Below, piece after piece: positions 31,572-39,180 of a DNA stretch of 40,648 bases (positions within the stretch are counted from its first letter, which is position 1; each line of letters starts with the position of its first letter). The notes beneath the pieces are model-generated. The model did no database searches and was not told the origin of the DNA. It worked only from the letters and a program-made list of their open reading frames with translations. Position numbers and translations under genes: made by a program. Source of the stretch: Nonomuraea jiangxiensis (GTDB lineage Bacteria > Actinomycetota > Actinomycetes > Streptosporangiales > Streptosporangiaceae); assembly GCF_900099965.1 (NCBI RefSeq), contig NZ_FNDJ01000055.1:1-40648 (forward strand), given 5' to 3'.

Positions 31572-33134
31572 ATGAGCGATCAACCGCCCGGAGCGCCCGC
31601 CTCCGGCAAGGGCACCCTGCAGGGCACGAGCAGCCAGAAGGGGAGCACCAGGACCAACCAGCTCAAGCAGGCCCAGGACAAGGACATGGTGCTGCACTCC
31701 ACCGAAGACCTTTGGGACATCATCACTCCAGGCTCGAAGCCGCCTGCCAAGCCGGATGCCAAGCCGCCTGCCAAGCAACCGGGCAAGCCAACAGCGGTCC
31801 CGCCAGTGGTAGAGCAGGTTGACACCACCCCGCCGAGTAGCTTGAACAAGCGCAAGCGCAACTCGGAGCGCATCGAGAACAACCAGCGCCGCAAAGTCGT
31901 GTCCAACGTCGATCGTCAGGTGCTGCCCGGCCAGAAGCCGAGCAGCACGACAAGCGGGCAACCGAAAAGCACTGCGGAGAGCGGCCCCTTGGTGGGCGGG
32001 GATGCGCCGATCATCATCACCGGCCCCGACGGCAAGGGCGGCATCGCGCTCCTGACGCACGGCGCTCAGACCCAGGCCGCCCTGGATCGCGACTACCTCT
32101 ACCAGGTCCTGACGAAGATCCGCAACAACGACATCTTCAGCGACCTGATGGCGCGGGTCGTCCGCGGCAAGACCACGAGCTGGGCGCAGATGGTCGCGGA
32201 CCATCAGAACCTGCCCCCTGACCAGCAGTTGCCCCGCGAGGTGCTCGAAAGGCTCCTGCTCGTGCCCGAGAACGTCGGCATCGTGGTGATCGACCGTGCC
32301 GGGTTCGCAGGCCTCGAAGTCGACCTCGTCCAGAACCCGGAGCTGCCCCAGGCCGGCTACACCCCGTCCCTTCACACGATCGAGATCGACTCGAACGCCG
32401 AGGATGACCCGTACATCGCCGGGGTGGACGCGGGCGGCTATTGGCTGTACTTCAAAAGGATGCTTTTCGAGCTCTGCAACGCCGGCCAGCGCGAAACTCT
32501 GATCCGCATCGACGACGAGGTCAAGAAAGGCGCCGTGGACTGTGTCGTCTACACCCTCGCCCATGAGGTCGTGGAGTCCATGACCGAGGAGATCCGCGAC
32601 GACCACTGGGCGCAGGTGTTGAACAGCAAGGACTGCCGCACCATCATTGATGAGAAAACCGGTAGAACGAAGGTGCTGAACCCGAAGCCCACAAAGAGCG
32701 ATCTGTTCACCACGCCGATCGCCCCCAATCGGGAGAAAAAACTGCAGGACTCGCTTACCACCTCGCATCCGGCCCTCTACATCGACGCATGGCAACGTTT
32801 ATCGCCGAATCACGATGCCATGATCAAGCCTGACTTCAGTCGCACCAACGGGCGGCTGAGCGCCATCAGAAAGGGCGTCATCCAGCTGACCACGTATCCG
32901 GTGGGAACTGGTTTGGTGGAGGACTTCCTGTCCTACGTCAACGAGAAATGGGACGCCGCGCTGAACCGCACCCAGACCCCCAACCTGGTCACTCCGGTCA
33001 GCGAAAAAAAGTCGCAACCGACGTCGAATGTAAAGCCGAAGCAGCAGACCAAGAAGTCGACGCAGCAGAAGCCGACCCAGCAGAACAAGGGGTCGGGCAC
33101 CGGTCGCACAGGCGGCCCCAGGAAGAAGGTGTGA
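31572..33134 (+). CDS. Unknown 520-aa protein with disordered, basic ends; candidate TcA-linked effector
   Basis: I do not recognise the family. Residues 1-140 are low-complexity (repeated KPPAKPDAKPPAK), with a basic patch K93-R96 and R106-K108 that fits a bipartite nuclear-import pattern. About 145-450 looks folded (IIITGPDGKGGIALLTHGAQ onward). It contains FELCNA (299-304) and AHEVVESM (330-337); neither is an HExxH zinc motif. From about 478 the tail is Lys/Gln/Thr-rich and ends GGPRKKV. Composition differs from the neighbours: the 60 bases from 33001 are only 50% G+C. No signal peptide. ATG 31572 has AAGGAGGG upstream. Divergence from the TcA gene, odd composition and disordered basic ends suggest a co-acquired cargo or accessory protein. 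This is inference. Confidence 0.85.
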   Translation: MSDQPPGAPASGKGTLQGTSSQKGSTRTNQLKQAQDKDMVLHSTEDLWDIITPGSKPPAKPDAKPPAKQPGKPTAVPPVVEQVDTTPPSSLNKRKRNSERIENNQRRKVVSNVDRQVLPGQKPSSTTSGQPKSTAESGPLVGGDAPIIITGPDGKGGIALLTHGAQTQAALDRDYLYQVLTKIRNNDIFSDLMARVVRGKTTSWAQMVADHQNLPPDQQLPREVLERLLLVPENVGIVVIDRAGFAGLEVDLVQNPELPQAGYTPSLHTIEIDSNAEDDPYIAGVDAGGYWLYFKRMLFELCNAGQRETLIRIDDEVKKGAVDCVVYTLAHEVVESMTEEIRDDHWAQVLNSKDCRTIIDEKTGRTKVLNPKPTKSDLFTTPIAPNREKKLQDSLTTSHPALYIDAWQRLSPNHDAMIKPDFSRTNGRLSAIRKGVIQLTTYPVGTGLVEDFLSYVNEKWDAALNRTQTPNLVTPVSEKKSQPTSNVKPKQQTKKSTQQKPTQQNKGSGTGRTGGPRKKV

Positions 33135-33160
33135 ACGGCCCGTCCGCGGGATGGGCCGTT
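33134..33160. terminator. Bidirectional hairpin terminator
   Basis: AACGGCCC (33134-33141) pairs with GGGCCGTT (33153-33160). Inside, one G-U pair and TCC/GGA extend the stem to about 12 pairs with a GCG loop. It begins at the last stop-codon base of the 520-aa gene and lies 13 bases before the end of the convergent esterase gene. A T-run is absent, as is common in actinobacteria. Confidence 0.75.
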
Positions 33161-33173
33161 CCTCGATCGGGCC

Positions 33174-34088
33174 TTACCAGGTGAGGCGGCGGGTGTCGGC
33201 GGACAGCAGGAGGGGAGCGGCGAAGCGGCAGATCTCCTCGGCCGCGTCGAACTCCGTGGTGACCGGCTCGCCCTCCTCGGAGGGCATGGGCACGCCCGGC
33301 AAGCCGTGGCCGAGGCCGAAAACCGTCCAGGCCGAAACCCGGGTCCCGCCGACGCCGTCGCAGGCCGTCACCCGGCTGGAGAACTCGCTGTCAACGGCCT
33401 GTCCAGGGCCGGGTGGGCACCGGTCGATCTCCCGCCAGCGCTCCGCGCTCTCCTGGAGCGACAGCGTACGGCCGCGGAGTTCGCCGTTCGGGCCCCGCCG
33501 GCGGGAGTAGCCGCCCTCGATGGGCGCGAGCCGGTCGGCCGTGCCGTGGATCAGCAACGCCGAGACGGCATACGCCGGGCGCAGGTCGCGCAGCGCGGCG
33601 GGCATCGTGCCCGCGACCGCCGCCAGCACGGCCACCCGGTCGCCGGCGGCCAGGGCCAGCCGTTGGGCCATGAAGGCGCCGTTGGAGATGCCCGCCACCA
33701 CGGTCCGGTCCGGCGTGGTGCCGTACCGGGCGGCCGCGTGGTCGATCAGCGCCCGCAGGAAAGCGACGTCGTCCACGCCCGCCTCGTCCGCGCTGGTGAC
33801 GCCCCGGCCGTCGGCCCAGCTGCCGCCGTGGCCGTCGGGGTAGGCGATCACCCACCCGCGGGCGTCCGCCTGCGCGTCGAACGTGGTCCACTCGCGCATC
33901 ATCCGGCTGCCGGCCCCCTCCTCGGGATGATTGCCATGCAGCACCACCACCAGCGGCCGCGGCTCACCTCCCGCGACCGGCGGCCGGGACTCACCCTCCA
34001 CGGCCGCACGCGGCACCCGGAACGTGCAACCACGCACCCGCCCGCCCACCATCAGCTCACCGGTCACCACCGCACCATCGCTCAACAT
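33174..34088 (-). CDS. Alpha/beta hydrolase, PHB depolymerase/LpqC-type esterase
   Basis: 304 aa. VVVLHGNH gives the oxyanion loop, GISNGAFMAQRLA (GxSxG) the nucleophile, HGTADRLAPI the aspartate and FGLGHGLPG the histidine, in correct order for the esterase_PHB/LpqC family. Members hydrolyse short polyester, feruloyl or related esters and are often secreted, yet no signal peptide is seen here. The ATG at 34088 is preceded by GGGGGAGA. Convergent with the 520-aa gene. Substrate unknown. Confidence 0.87.
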   Translation of the reverse strand: MLSDGAVVTGELMVGGRVRGCTFRVPRAAVEGESRPPVAGGEPRPLVVVLHGNHPEEGAGSRMMREWTTFDAQADARGWVIAYPDGHGGSWADGRGVTSADEAGVDDVAFLRALIDHAAARYGTTPDRTVVAGISNGAFMAQRLALAAGDRVAVLAAVAGTMPAALRDLRPAYAVSALLIHGTADRLAPIEGGYSRRRGPNGELRGRTLSLQESAERWREIDRCPPGPGQAVDSEFSSRVTACDGVGGTRVSAWTVFGLGHGLPGVPMPSEEGEPVTTEFDAAEEICRFAAPLLLSADTRRLTW

Positions 34089-34270
34089 CCGCCCAGTCTC
34101 CCCCACATCGGGGTGACCGGCGTGGGGGACCGCCGCCCCGGCACCGCCGCCAGCGCTCAGCGGCCGGCACCCCTGCCAGGCCGGAAGCCGGTCCAGGGGG
34201 AGACCGGCCGGGACGCGGTCTCGTCGGAGGACAGGCGGGACGGGCCGCTCGACCGCGGGTCGGGCTCGCC

Positions 34271-34387
34271 CGGCCACTTAACGGCCACCGAAACGGCCAC
34301 CGAAACGGCCACTGAAGCGGCCACTGAAGCGGCCACTGAAGCGGCCACCGATTCGGCCACCGAAACGGCCACTAAACGGCCATCAAA
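34271..34387. repeat. 12-bp tandem repeat, ten units
   Basis: Units open with CGGCCA and continue CCGAAA, CTGAAG, CCGATT and similar, starting at 34271, 34282, 34294, 34306, 34318, 34330, 34342, 34354, 34366 and 34377. The first and ninth are 11 bases. The tract fills most of the 306 bases between the esterase gene and the TetR gene (34089-34394), where I see no gene. Frames across it give (VAAS)n or (TATE)n and are artefacts. Confidence 0.9.
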
Positions 34388-34394
34388 CGCGGGC

Positions 34395-34997
34395 TCAGTC
34401 CGCCACCGTCTTGGGGACCGCGGCGTCGAGGAGGGGGCCGAGTTCGCCGGACACGGTCCTCAGGGCGCGGACGTCCCGCTCGGCCCGGGCGATGACGATC
34501 GCCCCCTCCAAAGAGCTGATCATGAGCGTGGCGAGCGCCGCGGCCCGTTCCTCCGCCACCCCCATGCCGGTCAGGGCCTCGGCCACCGAGCCGGTCCACG
34601 TGGAGAAGGCGGCGGAGGCGGCCTCCCGCGTGGACGCGGTGGACTCCGCGCAGTCCACCGTGGCGGCGGCGACCGGGCAGCCGCCCGCGAAGCCGGACGT
34701 CTCGTACTCGTCGGTCCACTGGCGCACCATCTCGGCGAACAGCCCGCTGGGCGTCGGCTCGGGCAGCGCGGCCAGGAATCGGGCGATCCGGTTGCCCGCG
34801 TACCGGCCCGCCCAGGCCACGGCCTCGTTGACGAGCTGCTCCTTGCCGCCGGGGAAGTAGTGCTGGAGCGAACCGCGCGGCGCCTGCGCGTGGGCGGCGA
34901 CGTCACGCATCCCCGTGGGGCCGACCCCGTCGCGCCGGATGAGCTGGGCCGCGCTGAAGACCATCCGCTCGCGTGGCCCTCGTTCGGACACCGCCAT
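34395..34997 (-). CDS. TetR-family transcriptional regulator (YxaF/LmrA-like)
   Basis: 200 aa. The N-terminal HTH (AAQLIRRDGVGPTGMRDVAA, then APRGSLQHYFPGGKEQL) matches TetR, and the C-terminal part (GGCPVAAATVD; AALATLMISSLEGAIVIARA) is of the LmrA/YxaF type. These regulators usually repress a divergent enzyme or transporter gene and themselves. Here the divergent gene is the 3-hydroxyisobutyrate dehydrogenase-like gene, with two matching palindromes between them. The ATG at 34997 is the first in the frame. Confidence 0.92.
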   Translation of the reverse strand: MAVSERGPRERMVFSAAQLIRRDGVGPTGMRDVAAHAQAPRGSLQHYFPGGKEQLVNEAVAWAGRYAGNRIARFLAALPEPTPSGLFAEMVRQWTDEYETSGFAGGCPVAAATVDCAESTASTREAASAAFSTWTGSVAEALTGMGVAEERAAALATLMISSLEGAIVIARAERDVRALRTVSGELGPLLDAAVPKTVAD

Positions 34998-35035
34998 CCT
35001 CGACCTCCATCACCGTTCCCCTGACCCTGCCACTC

Positions 35036-35051
35036 TATGACGGCCGTCATA
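35036..35051. promoter_or_regulatory. TetR operator O1
   Basis: TATGACGGCCGTCATA, a perfect 16-base palindrome, 38 bases upstream of the TetR ATG. Confidence 0.75.
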
Positions 35052-35061
35052 ACGTGGGCTA

Positions 35062-35079
35062 CTATGACCGTTGTCATAG
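35062..35079. promoter_or_regulatory. TetR operator O2
   Basis: CTATGACCGTTGTCATAG, seven-base perfect arms around four bases, with the same TATGAC-N4-GTCATA core as O1. The two centres are 27 bases apart. It lies 43 bases before the GTG of the divergent dehydrogenase gene. Confidence 0.75.
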
Positions 35080-35122
35080 ACGGGACGGTCCTCGGGCGTC
35101 CCCTCGGAAACGGCGGTGCATC

Positions 35123-36028
35123 GTGGCGTACGTGGGTTTCGTCGGTCTCGGGGTCATGGGGCAGCCCATGGCGCTCAACCTCGCCCGCGCGGGGACGCCG
35201 CTCGTGGTCTGGAACCGCACTCCGGCCAGGTCCGAGCCCCTGTACGCCGCCGGGGCCGAGGTCGCGGCGAGCCCCGCCGAGGTGTTCGACCGGGCCGGCG
35301 TGGTGATCCTCATGCTGGCCGACGAGACCGCCGTCGACGCGGTCCTGGGGCGCGGCACCCCGGACTTCGCCGCGCGCGTCGCCGGTCACACCGTCGTTCA
35401 CATGGGCACGACCTCGCCGGAATACTCGGGCGGCCTCCAGGACGACATCCGGGCCGCGGGCGGCAGATACGTGGAGGCTCCGGTGTCCGGTTCCCGCGTC
35501 CCGGCGGAGCAGGGGCGGTTGGTGGCGATGCTGGCGGGCGACGACGACGCCGTGGAGGCCGTACGTCCGCTGCTCGCCCCTCTGTGCCGCGACGCGTTCG
35601 GCTGCGGCCCCGTTCCGGCCGCCCTGCTGATGAAGCTCTCGGTGAACCTGTTCCTGATCACGCTGGTCACCGGGCTGACCGAGGCCTTCCACTTCGCCGA
35701 CCGGCACGGGCTCGACCAGCGCCTGCTCAGCGACGTCCTGGACGCGGGACCGATGGCCAGCGCCGTCTCCCGGATGAAGGCGCCGAAACTGCTCGCCCGC
35801 GACTTCGCCGTTCAGGCGGGGGCGGCCGACGTGCTGAAGAACAACCGGCTGATCGCGGAGGCCGCCAGGAAAGCGGGCCTGGCCTCTCCCCTCCTGGACG
35901 TCTGCCACACCCTCTTCGAGGAGACCGTGGCACGGGGGCATGGCGGCGAGGACATGGTGGCCGTACTGCGTGCGATCGAGGCCAGGACCGACGACACGGA
36001 TCGCCGCACGCTGACGACGTCGCGGTGA
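35123..36028 (+). CDS. NAD(P)-dependent 3-hydroxyisobutyrate dehydrogenase-family oxidoreductase
   Basis: 301 aa. The Rossmann motif GFVGLGVMGQPMALNLARAG, the substrate motif EAPVSGSRVPAEQG and the catalytic lysine in LLMKLSVNLF (K-x-x-x-N) define the beta-hydroxyacid dehydrogenase family. The cofactor-discriminating region NRTPARSEPL favours NADP. The GTG at 35123 starts VAYVGFVGLG; longer frames have no ribosome site and would cross the operators. Probably repressed by the divergent TetR protein. It ends three bases from the convergent DUF302 gene. The physiological substrate is unknown; imine reductase-like activity is also possible. Confidence 0.9.
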   Translation: MAYVGFVGLGVMGQPMALNLARAGTPLVVWNRTPARSEPLYAAGAEVAASPAEVFDRAGVVILMLADETAVDAVLGRGTPDFAARVAGHTVVHMGTTSPEYSGGLQDDIRAAGGRYVEAPVSGSRVPAEQGRLVAMLAGDDDAVEAVRPLLAPLCRDAFGCGPVPAALLMKLSVNLFLITLVTGLTEAFHFADRHGLDQRLLSDVLDAGPMASAVSRMKAPKLLARDFAVQAGAADVLKNNRLIAEAARKAGLASPLLDVCHTLFEETVARGHGGEDMVAVLRAIEARTDDTDRRTLTTSR

Positions 36029-36031
36029 CGG

Positions 36032-36574
36032 TCAGGTCCGGGCGGTCAGCACGTCGGGGGCGGGCAGGCCGAGGTGGGCGAGCAGCGCGGCGAGCCGGCG
36101 GTCGAGCTCGACGCCTCCCCGGGCGATGCCAGGATCGCCGAAGCTGCCGAACCGGGTGCGCGGCTGGTCGATGGCGAACCACGTCTCGCCGCCGGCGTCC
36201 TCGTAGATGACCGTACGCAGCGGGGCGTACAGCATGATGGCCGGGTCGTGGCGGTACATGGTCTCGGCGACGGCGTGGTTGCCCATGAGGTATTCGATGC
36301 CGCGCAACCGGTGGCCGGCCAGCCGCATCAAGGGGGAGAAGTCGTGGCTCCAGTAGATGATGAACCCGTGCGGCGCGTTCTCCCTCGTCGCCTCCAGGAG
36401 GGTGTCCCAGGTGGCGCCCGCCGCGACGAGCCCGGCGAAGCGCTCGGCGTCGTACACCGGGACGGCCCGCTCGTACCGGGCGCGGAAGGCGTCCAGCGGC
36501 TCGCCGACGGCGATGGCCAGGCGGTTCACCTCGTGCGGGACGCTCTGGATGCGATCGCGTAGTGATCGCGTCAT
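36032..36574 (-). CDS. DUF302-domain protein
   Basis: 180 aa. The second half matches DUF302: RHDPAIMLYAPLRTVIYED, then FAIDQPRTRFGSFGDPGIA and LDRRLAALLAHLG. The first 90 residues are helical and include AGATWDTLLEATRENAPHGF. The function of DUF302 is unknown; it is a small alpha-beta fold often near redox or sulfur genes. No signal peptide. The ATG at 36574 has GGGAGGAACC ahead, a strong ribosome site. Confidence 0.88.
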   Translation of the reverse strand: MTRSLRDRIQSVPHEVNRLAIAVGEPLDAFRARYERAVPVYDAERFAGLVAAGATWDTLLEATRENAPHGFIIYWSHDFSPLMRLAGHRLRGIEYLMGNHAVAETMYRHDPAIMLYAPLRTVIYEDAGGETWFAIDQPRTRFGSFGDPGIARGGVELDRRLAALLAHLGLPAPDVLTART

Positions 36575-36735
36575 GGTTCCTCCCGATCGCCGCGACCTGA
36601 GGCGGCCGTGGATCCGGCCGTGGCCGCACTCCTGGTATCCCTTGCCGTCTCACCGGCGAGAACACCTGCTTGAATGAGCCGTTTCGGAGGTTTTCCCTAT
36701 GGTTGCACCGGGGAGCCCGCCGGGCGCTTCCTACA

Positions 36736-37056
36736 ATGGGCGTCGTGCGCATTGATCGACTCGACCATCTGGTGCTGACCGTCGCGGACCTCGACGCCAC
36801 CGTGGACTTCTACACGAAGGTCCTCCACGAAGCCGGTCACGAGTTCGAGCCGAAGGCCCACCGGCCGACGCCGGGCAGCGCCGACCTGTGCCTGATCACC
36901 ACCGGCCCGCTGCAACAGGTGATCGAGGAACTGGGCGGGCACGGCATCCCCGTCGAGGAGGGACCGGTCGAACGCACCGGCGCCACCGGCCCCATGCTCA
37001 GCGTCTACTTCCGCGACCCCGACCGGAACCTGATCGAGGTCAGCACCTACCTGTGA
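36736..37056 (+). CDS. VOC-family protein
   Basis: 106 aa with RIDRLDHLVLTVADLDATVD as first strand-helix, and the closing YFRDPDRNLIEVSTYL with the metal-ligand glutamate. H at the DHLVL position and E in IEVS are the usual VOC metal ligands. Start is uncertain: the ATG at 36736 overlaps TACAAT (36732-36737), a good -10. If that is the promoter, the in-frame GTG at 36745 is the leaderless start, giving MRIDRLDHLVL. The 3' end overlaps the convergent monooxygenase gene by ten bases. The reaction is unknown. Confidence 0.85.
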   Translation: MGVVRIDRLDHLVLTVADLDATVDFYTKVLHEAGHEFEPKAHRPTPGSADLCLITTGPLQQVIEELGGHGIPVEEGPVERTGATGPMLSVYFRDPDRNLIEVSTYL

Positions 37057-38522
37057 ACCCCCGCGGCGAGGCTGTCGCCGAACCAGGTCCGCAGCGCGTC
37101 GTCCAGGGTCTCGTCGGGAGCGCCCGCCCAGGCCACGTAGCCGTCGGGCCGCACGAGCACCGCCTCCGTCGCCTCCACCGGCACCACCTCGACGTGCGAG
37201 TGCCGGACGCGGAGGCCGCCGGTGGGGTCGAGCAGCAGCGGGCGGGCCCGCGAGGCGGGTTCGTGGAGCTCGGCGGGCAGGTCGGCGAGGAAGCGGCCGA
37301 CGAGCGGGTGCGGCGGCGCGGTCGCCGGGTAGGGCAGGTCGACGCCGGCCAGGAGGGCGGCGATGCGGCGGCGGTTGACCTCCTCGGTCAGCAGGTCGCC
37401 GAACAGCTCGCGCAGCGCGGTGATCTCCGGCCCGGGGGCGGTCAGGGCAAGCTGGGCCTGGGAGTGCATCGCGACCCGCAGGGCGGCGGGGCGGCGTTCG
37501 GCCTCGTAGGTGTCGAGCAGGCCGGGCGGGGCCCAGCCGCGTACCGCCGCGGCCAGTTTCCAGGCGAGGTTCGCGGCGTCCTGGAGGCCCAGGTTGAGCC
37601 CGGGGGCGCCCATGGCGGAGTGGACGTGGGCGGCGTCCCCGGCCAGGAACACCCGGCCCCGGCGGTAGTGCCCGGCCACCCGGGTGTTGCGGGCGTTCAG
37701 GCGGCGCAGCAGGTAGGGGCCGTCGCCGTCGGGGGCGGCCAGGGGCAGGTCGGCGCCGGTCACGCGGGCCAGGCTGGCGCGCAGCTCGGCGATGGTCATG
37801 GGCACCTCGTCGCCGGGCGCCGTGCCGCCCCACTCCATCGAGCTCACGGTCAGCACGCCGGGCCGGGTGGGCAGCATCGCGTACGCGCCACGCTCGGTCC
37901 GGTGCCAGGCGTACAGCCCGTACGTGCCGATTCCCGGCACCTCCAGCTCGGCGCGTTCCGGCCGTAAGGCCGCACCGGTCACGACGACCTCGGCGGCGCG
38001 GCTAATGACCTCGTCCTGGCGCACGCCCGGGAAATCGATGCCCGCGAGCTTCCTGACGGCGCTGTGCCCGCCGTCGCAGCCGACCAGATAGCGGGTGCGC
38101 AGCCGATACGGGCCATCGGGGCCGGTCAGGCTCAGCGTGACGCCCTCGGTGTCCGGCGTGAGGCCGGTCAGCTCGTGTCCGCGCTGGATTCGGGCGCCCA
38201 CCTCGATCGCCCGGCGCTCCAGCTGCTCCTCCAGCTCCGCCTGCTTGATCCGCATGGCGCTCAGGGGATTGTCCGGGAGCCCGGCCAGGTCCAGCGGCAG
38301 CGCGCCGAACATGAAGGCGGGCGCCGGGCCGGGCCGGCCGGTGCCCAGGCCGCGGCGGTGCAGCAGGTGGACGACCTCGCCGACGACCCCGTTGGCCTTG
38401 GGCTGGTCGCTGCGGCGCGGCAGGCGATCGATGACGAGCGGCCGCAGGCCGGCCAGGCCGAGCTCGCAGGCCAACATCAGCCCGTTGGGGCCGGCGCCGA
38501 CGATGACGATGTCCGCGCTCAC
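37047..38522 (-). CDS. Group A FAD-dependent aromatic monooxygenase
   Basis: 491 aa. FAD motif IVIVGAGPNGLMLACELGLA, the DG motif YLVGCDGGHSAVR, and the GD motif VFLAGDAAHVHSAMGAPGLN with LGLQDAANLAWKLA place it with the PHBH-type hydroxylases, near the rifampicin and polyketide-modifying monooxygenases. It uses NAD(P)H and O2 to hydroxylate an aromatic substrate. The GTG start at 38522 overlaps the TetR stop (GTGA), so the two genes are coupled. Such pairs often handle a drug or aromatic compound sensed by the regulator; substrate unknown. Confidence 0.92.
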   Translation of the reverse strand: MSADIVIVGAGPNGLMLACELGLAGLRPLVIDRLPRRSDQPKANGVVGEVVHLLHRRGLGTGRPGPAPAFMFGALPLDLAGLPDNPLSAMRIKQAELEEQLERRAIEVGARIQRGHELTGLTPDTEGVTLSLTGPDGPYRLRTRYLVGCDGGHSAVRKLAGIDFPGVRQDEVISRAAEVVVTGAALRPERAELEVPGIGTYGLYAWHRTERGAYAMLPTRPGVLTVSSMEWGGTAPGDEVPMTIAELRASLARVTGADLPLAAPDGDGPYLLRRLNARNTRVAGHYRRGRVFLAGDAAHVHSAMGAPGLNLGLQDAANLAWKLAAAVRGWAPPGLLDTYEAERRPAALRVAMHSQAQLALTAPGPEITALRELFGDLLTEEVNRRRIAALLAGVDLPYPATAPPHPLVGRFLADLPAELHEPASRARPLLLDPTGGLRVRHSHVEVVPVEATEAVLVRPDGYVAWAGAPDETLDDALRTWFGDSLAAGVHR

Positions 38523-39142
38523 GTGTCTCCTCGCGTCGAAGGGTCAGGCAGTCCCGCCGCCACCTGGCGCAGCGCCTCGCGCAGCAGCGGTATGAACGGG
38601 ACGGGCGGGTCGGCGTACAGCCAGCGCCCCACGGTCGTCTGCACGGCGGCGGTCACGGTGCCGGCGACCAGGTGGGGATAGAGGTCGCGGCCGGGATCGG
38701 TGCCGGTGCGCTCGGCCACCGCGGCCACCAGCTCCTGCTGGGAGGCCAGGGCCAGCTTCATCGCCTCGGCCTGCAGGCTGGGCTCGTCGACCAGCAGCCG
38801 GGTGGCGGCCAGCCGTTCCGGATCGGGGGCGGTGGCCTCGGGGCCGGTGTGCGACTCCCACGCCTGCGCCGTCGCCTCCGTCAGCGCCTGCCACAACGGC
38901 TCACCGGGGGGCCGTGCGCGCAACACCGCCACCTGAAGCGCGGCGCGGTCGGTGTGGCGCGCGGCGAGCGCCTCGTACTTGCTGGAGAAGTAGTTGCCGA
39001 ACGTACGCGGTGACACCCCGGCCTCGGCGGCGATGTCCTCGTTGCGTACGTTGTCCAGCCCGCGCTCCAACGCCAGCCGCAACGCGGCGCTCATCAGCGC
39101 CTCGCGGGTGGCCTGCTTCTTGCGTTCCCTCAGCCCGCTCAC
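38519..39142 (-). CDS. TetR-family regulator, coupled to the monooxygenase
   Basis: 207 aa from the GTG at 39142. RERKKQATREALMSAALRLA, the HTH NVRNEDIAAEAGVSPRTFGN and YFSSKYEALAAR are clear TetR features; the C-terminal ligand domain ends PFIPLLREALRQVAAGLPDP. A TTG at 39178 opens the same frame but lies in the operator and promoter, and no ribosome site precedes either codon. The promoter puts transcription start at the GTG, so a leaderless mRNA is likely. Two tandem palindromes cover its promoter, indicating autorepression of the regulator-monooxygenase operon. Confidence 0.9.
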   Translation of the reverse strand: MSGLRERKKQATREALMSAALRLALERGLDNVRNEDIAAEAGVSPRTFGNYFSSKYEALAARHTDRAALQVAVLRARPPGEPLWQALTEATAQAWESHTGPEATAPDPERLAATRLLVDEPSLQAEAMKLALASQQELVAAVAERTGTDPGRDLYPHLVAGTVTAAVQTTVGRWLYADPPVPFIPLLREALRQVAAGLPDPSTRGDT

Positions 39143-39148
39143 GCCGCA

Positions 39149-39178
39149 ACCATATACGCGAACTTGCCTAGTCGGCAA
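39149..39178 (-). promoter_or_regulatory. Promoter of the TetR-monooxygenase operon
   Basis: TTGCCG (39178-39173) and TATGGT (39154-39149) on the minus strand, 18 bases apart, place transcription start at about 39142, the GTG itself. An alternative -10, TATATG, is 16 bases from the -35. Confidence 0.5.
39164..39178. promoter_or_regulatory. TetR operator site 1
   Basis: TTGCCTAGTCGGCAA, perfect TTGCC/GGCAA arms around five bases, overlapping the -35. Confidence 0.7.
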
Positions 39179-39180
39179 AT

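Noticed and set aside
32562..32582. Zinc metalloprotease HExxH in the 520-aa protein
   Set aside because: The motif reads HEVVESM; the second histidine is missing, so a zincin assignment is not supported.
34157..34372. A 71-aa protein with VAAS repeats
   Set aside because: The repeat peptide comes solely from the 12-bp DNA repeat; there is no ribosome site and no conserved partner.
34271..34387. CRISPR array or iterons of an origin
   Set aside because: The period is only 12 bases without spacers, and there is no replication gene near it.
33306..35024. A 572-aa plus-strand frame through the esterase, the 12-bp repeat and the TetR gene
   Set aside because: It crosses two real minus-strand genes and an intergenic repeat that keeps any frame open because its period is a multiple of three.
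39143..39178. TTG at 39178 as start of the TetR gene
   Set aside because: It lies inside the operator and the -35 element, and no ribosome site precedes it. The GTG at 39142 fits the family N-terminus and the predicted transcript start.
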